DNA of 60,000 bases, from positions 25,916,070 through 25,976,069 of the forward strand of contig NC_092671.1 of assembly GCF_964355755.1 (NCBI RefSeq), in the 5' to 3' direction. Position 1 is the first letter of the stretch. Each line of letters begins with the position of its first letter. This DNA comes from Antedon mediterranea. Taxonomy: Eukaryota > Echinodermata > Crinoidea > Comatulida > Antedonidae. Below, piece after piece: positions 52,046 through 60,000 of the stretch. The position numbers were made by a program, and so were the translations under genes. A model generated the notes under the pieces. It had not been told where the DNA came from. It did no database searches and was given only the letters and a program-made list of their open reading frames with translations.

Positions 52046-53617
52046 TGTAATGGTGATCTAATAACAGGCGTAACAACACATAATACATATTGTAGTTTAA
52101 TACTGGTTTAAATATTTTTGTTTTATATAAACTGTATTCTAAAAAATAGTTCTTTTCTAATGAAGAATCTGGGAAGTTTACAATCAAGCAACAACACCAC
52201 ATTCTACGTGAATTCTGCTGTACGTGAACTAGCCTTAATACCGCCTGATTACGGTATATAGGCCTATCAGTATTAGCTTCAGAATAAATGACGACGCATT
52301 TGTTGTACCTTGATAGACAGAGCCCCAAGCAGACAGCCCACATTACAGATAATCTGTTCTGCAGCACAATACAACTGTACACGCGGTGATTCAACTAAAA
52401 GCAGTAAAAAGATTTTTGCACACAAGGCGTATCATATAATTTGCGGACCATGACCGAAGCACTTCCGCTTCGATCTATTCGACGAAAATCAAAAAAGGAT
52501 AACTATTTTCTGCTTTATACTTAATTTAATGTAATGGTGATCTAATAACAGGCGTAACAACACATAATACATATTGTAGTTTAATACTGGCTTAAATATT
52601 TTTGTTTTATATAAACTGTATTCTAAAAAATGACAATTTAGAACTTAATTTTGCAATAGTACCTAATTTGGCGCCTTAAACGCCAAATTAAGTGCGGTAC
52701 CTCATTTGGCAGTGGTACCTCATTTGGCGTGACACCCCTACTGTTCTGTATCCCGTTTGTCTTAATTTCCAAGTAAAAATGAGGTACCACCACGTAACTC
52801 CTTATGATTAGGCCTATTATCATAGAAGAGTACTATACGGACGTCGTACCTGGAAATCACGGGAATTCAGTGTTTGTTGACCAATCATTTTTTAAAGAGC
52901 CGTATCTGACCATTGCATTGCCCAGTCTGTAAAATTACAGCAGGCCTACTTTATATTATTGTGTTTTCCCTGTTTATCGATACCATGAAGGAAAACGTTT
53001 TTGTTCAATCAGAAAATTTTGCGAGATTTTTTTTAATGGATATTATAATTTATAGTTAGTCACCTGATTTTTGTGGCAAATCATTAATAGTTTTGACATT
53101 GTTAGGGTTAGGGACTATAAGACAGATTTTGGTTGCATGATTGTGGAAAACCATCAATGTGGGTTTTTCTTCATACAAGCTACAGCCAAAATATAATAGG
53201 GGTATATATTTTTTCAAAGTCATCGTCAAACGCTGAGAGTCAATACAGTATTTCAAACGCATTCTTTCACCTCTAATTGCTCACATTTAATTAATAATAA
53301 TACTGAAATAAATTCAAGAAAACATTAACTTATTGTGTTTTGTTTTATTTATTGATCGTTGTTTATCGTTTGTAAACCACAGAAAACCACAACTATAAAG
53401 AAAAAAACATAAATTCACAAAATGCAACAAATTAATACAGTATTTGCGAGTGCAATCATGAAACATTAATATTATAAGTACTTTATCGAAACATATAAAA
53501 ATAATTGTGCAGATAATAGCACGTTGATATAAAATTCGTTCTATTTACAAGGAATTCATTTAATATTTAAATTTATTTCAAACGAGTTTTATCCGGAAGA
53601 TTCGGTAATTGAGTTGT

Positions 53618-54493
<876 letters not shown>

Positions 54494-54643
54494 CTAAAGC
54501 CTTGTTGGAATTTAAGGTACAGGTGAATCATTGAATTATCATATAATTTGCGGACCATGACCGAAGCACTTCCGCTTTGATCTATTCGACGAAAATAAAA
54601 AAAAGGATAACTATTTTCTGCTTTATACTTAATTTAATGTAAT

Positions 54644-55217
54644 AATAATAATAATAAATGAAGACTTATATAGCGCCGGTATCCTCCACCCATGTGGCGC
54701 TCATGGCGCTTTGTGCATTAACAACGTGCGAGAACATCAGCGAATAGCGACGTCTTTAGGTTGGTCTTGAAACTGTTTTGACTAGTTGAGCATTTAACTG
54801 TTGCTGGTAAGCTGTTCCATACACTTGCGGCCGCAACGTAAAAAGATCTCTGACCCCACTGATTTTTCGCTCTACGCTCTTGAAGAAGGTCTTGTGACAA
54901 TGATCGTAGGCCTCTGCGGGATGATTCGTAACGATCCACAAGGTCAGATAAATAAGCAGGAGCACTGTCATTTAGGATCTTGAATACAAACAACGCAAGT
55001 TTGTACTTAATACGTTGTTGAACAGGCAACCAATGCAAATCCATCAGGACAGGAGTTATGTGAGCGTTTGATTTTGTATAAGTTACAATTCTAGCTGCCA
55101 TATTTTGCAAGCGCTGCAAACGTTGTATTTGAGATTTTGGTATGCCAAACAACAAGGCATTACCAATGTCAATTTTAGAAGTGACAAATGAGTGTACAAT
55201 CAATTCAGCTGTTTTCT
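54644..55217 (-). mobile_element. CR1/L2-like LINE 3' fragment, copy e
   Basis: Same insertion; TGTAAT flanks at 54638-54643 and 55218-55223. RT frame stop at 54718. Confidence 0.87.
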
Positions 55218-56305
55218 TGTAATGGTGATCTAATAACAGGCGTAACAACACATAATACATATTGTAGTTTAATACTGGTTTAAATATTTTTGTTTTATAT
55301 AAACTGTATTCTAAAAAATGACAATTTAGAACTTAATTTTGCAATAGTACCTAATTTGGCGCCTTAAACGCCAAATTAAGTGCGGTACCTCATTTGGCAG
55401 TGGTACCTCATTTGGCGTGACACTCCTACTGTTCTGTATCCCGTTTGTCTTAATTTCCAAGTAAAAATGAGGTACCACCACGTAACTCCTTATGATTAGG
55501 CCTATTATCATAGAAGAGTACTATACGGACGTCGTACCTGGAAATCACGAGAATTCAGTGTTTGTTGACCAATCATTTTTTAAAGAGCCGTATCTGACCA
55601 TTGCATTGCCCAGTCTGTAAAATTACAGCAGGCCTACTTTATATTATTGTGTTTTCCCTGTTTATCGATACCATGAAGGAAAACGTTTTTGTTCAATCAG
55701 AAAACTTTGCGAGATTTTTTTTAATGGATATTATAATTTATAGTTAGTCACCTGATTTTTGTGGCAAATCATTAATAGTTTTGACATTGTTAGGGTTAGG
55801 GACTATAAGACAGATTTTGGTTGCATGATTGTGGAAAACCATCAATGTGGGTTTTTCTTCATACAAGCTACAGCCAAAATATAATAGGGGTATATATTTT
55901 TTCAAAGTCATCGTCAAACGCTGAGAGTCAATACAGTATTTCAAACGCATTCTTTCACCTCTAATTGCTCACATTTAATTAATAATAATACTGAAATAAA
56001 TTCAAGAAAACATTAACTTATTGTGTTTTGTTTTATTTATTGATCGTTGTTTATCGTTTGTAAACCACAGAAAACCACAACTATAAAGAATAAAACATAA
56101 ATTCACAAAATGCAACAAATTAATACAGTATTTGCGAGTGCAATCATGAAACATTAATATTATAAGTACTTTATCGAAACATATAAAAATAATTGTGCAG
56201 ATAATAGCACGTTGATATAAAATTCGTTCTATTTACAAGGAATTCATTTAATATTTAAATTTATTTCAAACGAGTTTTATCCGGAAGATTCGGTAATTGA
56301 GTTGT

Positions 56306-57181
<876 letters not shown>

Positions 57182-57331
57182 CTAAAGCCTTGTTGGAATT
57201 TAAGGTACAGGTGAATCATTGAATTATCATATAATTTGCGGACCATGACCGAAGCACTTCCGCTTTGATCTATTCGACGAAAATAAAAAAAAGGATAACT
57301 ATTTTCTGCTTTATACTTAATTTAATGTAAT

Positions 57332-57647
57332 AATAATAATAATAAATGAAGACTTATATAGCGCCGGTATCCTCCACCCATGTGGCGCTCAGTGCATTAA
57401 CAACGTGCGAGAACATCAGCGAATAGCGACGTCTTTAGGTTGGTCTTGAAACTGTTTTGACTAGTTGAGCATTTAACTGTTGCTGGTAAGCTGTTCCATA
57501 CACTTGCGGCCGCAACGTAAAAAGATCTCTGACCCCACTGATTTTTCGCTCTACGCTCTTGAAGAAGGTTTTGTGACAATGATCGTAGGCCTCTGCGGGA
57601 TGATTCGTAACGATCCACAAGGTCAGATAAATAAGCAGGAGCACTGT
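57332..57647 (-). mobile_element. CR1/L2-like LINE 3' fragment, truncated copy f
   Basis: Left flank TGTAAT at 57326-57331 as in other copies. A small 3' UTR deletion lies near 57390. The distal ~255 bp, including the right-hand flank, is lost and replaced by a 12-16 bp filler (57648-57663) before module D resumes. One residue of the RT frame differs (Asn for Asp near 57570). Confidence 0.85.
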
Positions 57648-58896
57648 AAGGTGTGTAAGGTCATGGTGATCTAATAACAGGCGTAACAACACATAATACA
57701 TATTGTAGTTTAATACTGGTTTAAATATTTTTGTTTTATATAAACTGTATTCTAAAAAATAGTTCTTTTCTAATGAAGAATCTGGGAAGTTTACAATCAA
57801 GCAACAACACCACATTCTACGTGAATTCTGCTGTACGTGAACTAGCCTTAATACCGCCTGATTACGGTATATAGGCCTATCAGTATTAGCTTCAGAATAA
57901 ATGACGACGCATTTGTTGTACCTTGATAGACAGAGCCCCAAGCAGACAGCCCACATTACAGATAATCTGTTCTGCAGCACAATACAACTGTACACGCGGT
58001 GATTCAACTAAAAGCAGTAAAAAGATTTTGGCACACAAGGCGTATCATATAATTTGCGGACCATGACCGAAGCACTTCCGCTTCGATCTATTCGACGAAA
58101 ATCAAAAAAGGATAACTATTTTCTGCTTTATACTTAATTTAATGTAATGGTGATCTAATAACAGGCGTAACAACACATAATACATATTGTAGTTTAATAC
58201 TGGCTTAAATATTTTTGTTTTATATAAACTGTATTCTAAAAAATGACAATTTAGAACTTAATTTTGCAATAGTACCTAATTTGGCGCCTTAAACGCCAAA
58301 TTAAGTGCGGTACCTCATTTGGCAGTGGTACCTCATTTGGCGTGACACTCCTACTGTTCTGTATCCCGTTTGTCTTAATTTCCAAGTAAAAATGAGGTAC
58401 CACCACGTAACTCCTTATGATTAGGCCTATTATCATAGAAGAGTACTATACGGACGTCGTACCTGGAAATCACGAGAATTCAGTGTTTGTTGACCAATCA
58501 TTTTTTAAAGAGCCGTATCTGACCATTGCATTGCCCAGTCTGTAAAATTACAGCAGGCCTACTTTATATTATTGTGTTTTCCCTGTTTATCGATACCATG
58601 AAGGAAAACGTTTTTGTTCAATCAGAAAACTTTGCGAGATTTTTTTTAATGGATATTATAATTTATAGTTAGTCACCTGATTTTTGTGGCAAATCATTAA
58701 TAGTTTTGACATTGTTAGGGTTAGGGACTATAAGACAGATTTTGGTTGCATGATTGTGGAAAACCATCAATGTGGGTTTTTCTTCATACAAGCTACAGCC
58801 AAAATATAATAGGGGTATATATTTTTTCAAAGTCATCGTCAAACGCTGAGAGTCAATACAGTATTTCAAACGCATTCTTTCACCTCTAATTGCTCA

Positions 58897-59933
58897 CATT
58901 TAATTAATAATAATACTGAAATAAATTCAAGAAAACATTAACTTATTGTGTTTTGTTTTATTTATTGATCGTTGTTTATCGTTTGTAAACCACAGAAAAC
59001 CACAACTATAAAGAATAAAACATAAATTCACAAAATGCAACAAATTAATACAGTATTTGCGAGTGCAATCATGAAACATTAATATTATAAGTACTTTATC
59101 GAAACATATAAAAATAATTGTGCAGATAATAGCACGTTGATATAAAATTCGTTCTATTTACAAGGAATTCATTTAATATTTAAATTTATTTCAAACGAAA
59201 TGAAGAATCTGGGAAGTTTACAATCAAGCAACAACACCACATTCTACGTGAATTCTGCTGTACGTGAACTAGCCTTAATACCGCCTGATTACGGTATATA
59301 GGCCTACAGTATTAGCTTCAGAATAAATGACGACGCATTTGTTGTACCTTGATAGACAGAGCCCCAAGCAGACAGCCCACATTACAGATAATCTGCTCTG
59401 CAGCACAATACAACTGTACACGCGGTGATTCAACTAAAAGCAGTAAAAAAGATTTTGGCACACAAAGCGTATCATATAATTTGCGGACCATGACCGAAGC
59501 ACTTCCGCTTCGATCTATTCGACGAAAATCAAAAAAGGATAACTATTTTCTGCTTTATACTTAATTTAATGTAATGGTGATCTAATAACAGGCGTAACAA
59601 CACATAATACATATTGTAGTTTAATACTGGCTTAAATATTTTTGTTTTATATAAACTGTATTCTAAAAAATGACAATTTAGAACTTAATTTTGCAATAGT
59701 ACCTAATTTGGCGCCTTAAACGCCAAATTAAGTGCGGTACCTCATTTGGCAGTGGTACCTCATTTGGCGTGACACCCCTACTGTTCTGTATCCCGTTTGT
59801 CTTAATTTCCAAGTAAAAATGAGGTACCACCACGTAACTCCTTATTATTAGGCCTATTATCATAGAAGAGTACTATACGGACGTCGTACCTGGAAATCAC
59901 GGGAATTCAGTGTTTGTTGACCAATCATTTTTT
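58897..59933 (-). repeat. Unit 26, truncated (A'-E-D-F')
   Basis: Module A runs to about 59197 and is joined directly to E, so B, C and the first D are absent and there is no KLF copy. Normal E, D and the first part of F follow, until F is interrupted at ~59934. Small private variants (TAGGCCTACAG, ACAAAGCG, TTATTATTAGG) make it the most divergent unit. Confidence 0.87.
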
Positions 59934-60000
59934 ATAATAATAATAATAATACCACATTTATATAGCGCCCTTTTCATGAGTAATCATGCTCAAAGGCGCT
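59934..60000 (-). mobile_element. 3' end of another LINE or SINE with (TTA)n tail (partial)
   Basis: On the + strand (ATA)n is followed by ACCACATTTATATAGCGCCC and a GC-rich inverted repeat. On the minus strand this reads as a 3' end GGGCGCTATATAAATG...(TTATTA)n, typical of CR1/L2-type LINEs and SINEs that share their tails. It differs from the fragment at 42931 in the bases next to the tail, so it is another family or subfamily. It is cut by the window edge. Confidence 0.6.

Overview
The window is one continuous tandem array and reads as eukaryotic nuclear DNA. It is AT-rich, with ATG-started frames, AATAAA poly(A) signals and 5'-truncated LINE fragments; I saw no bacterial gene organisation, RNA gene or CRISPR. 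The encoded protein is a Krueppel-like factor of the KLF2/4 type. The LINE is CR1/L2-like with a (TAA)n tail, and TAGGCCTA-type motifs recur. Together these suggest a marine invertebrate, perhaps a non-vertebrate deuterostome such as an echinoderm or hemichordate. That placement is inference.

The basic unit, read on the + strand, is A-B-C-D-E-D-F, about 2.59 kb. A (~330 bp) is the 3' flank of the gene with poly(A) signals. B (828 bp) is the KLF coding region on the minus strand, 275 codons without an intron. C (~92 bp) is the immediate 5' flank. D (~201 bp) carries a TATA-like box and an ETS-like palindrome. E (~285 bp) is spacer, followed by a second D. F (~657 bp) carries a hairpin, GGTACC-type direct and inverted repeats, and a TTAGGG dimer. 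I count 26 full or rearranged units plus a leading piece. They hold 25 KLF copies: 17 with the complete 275-codon frame, 3 with an identical in-frame deletion (84 codons, zinc fingers only), and 5 truncated or chimeric.

Region by region: 1-8029 is dominated by units with the 84-codon form and a 3,704-bp higher-order repeat. 8030-17675 holds complete units with class I proteins (S36, K53, S166). 17676-26725 holds shorter units (one E-D block lost) and several broken ones, now with class II proteins (L36, Q53, T166). 26726-37089 is a run of nearly identical 2,590-bp units. 37090-41572 is strongly rearranged. 41573-58896 is three copies of a ~5.6-5.9 kb dimer in which every unit carries the same LINE fragment at the same site. 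58897-60000 is a truncated unit interrupted by a different LINE/SINE-like 3' end.

Nothing here looks like an operon or a multi-gene pathway. The unusual point is a macrosatellite whose every unit contains, or once contained, an apparently intronless pluripotency-type transcription factor with its own 5' and 3' flanks. This is formally similar to DUX4 in D4Z4 arrays. Whether the copies are transcribed, and whether the copy number is real rather than an assembly effect, cannot be decided from sequence alone.
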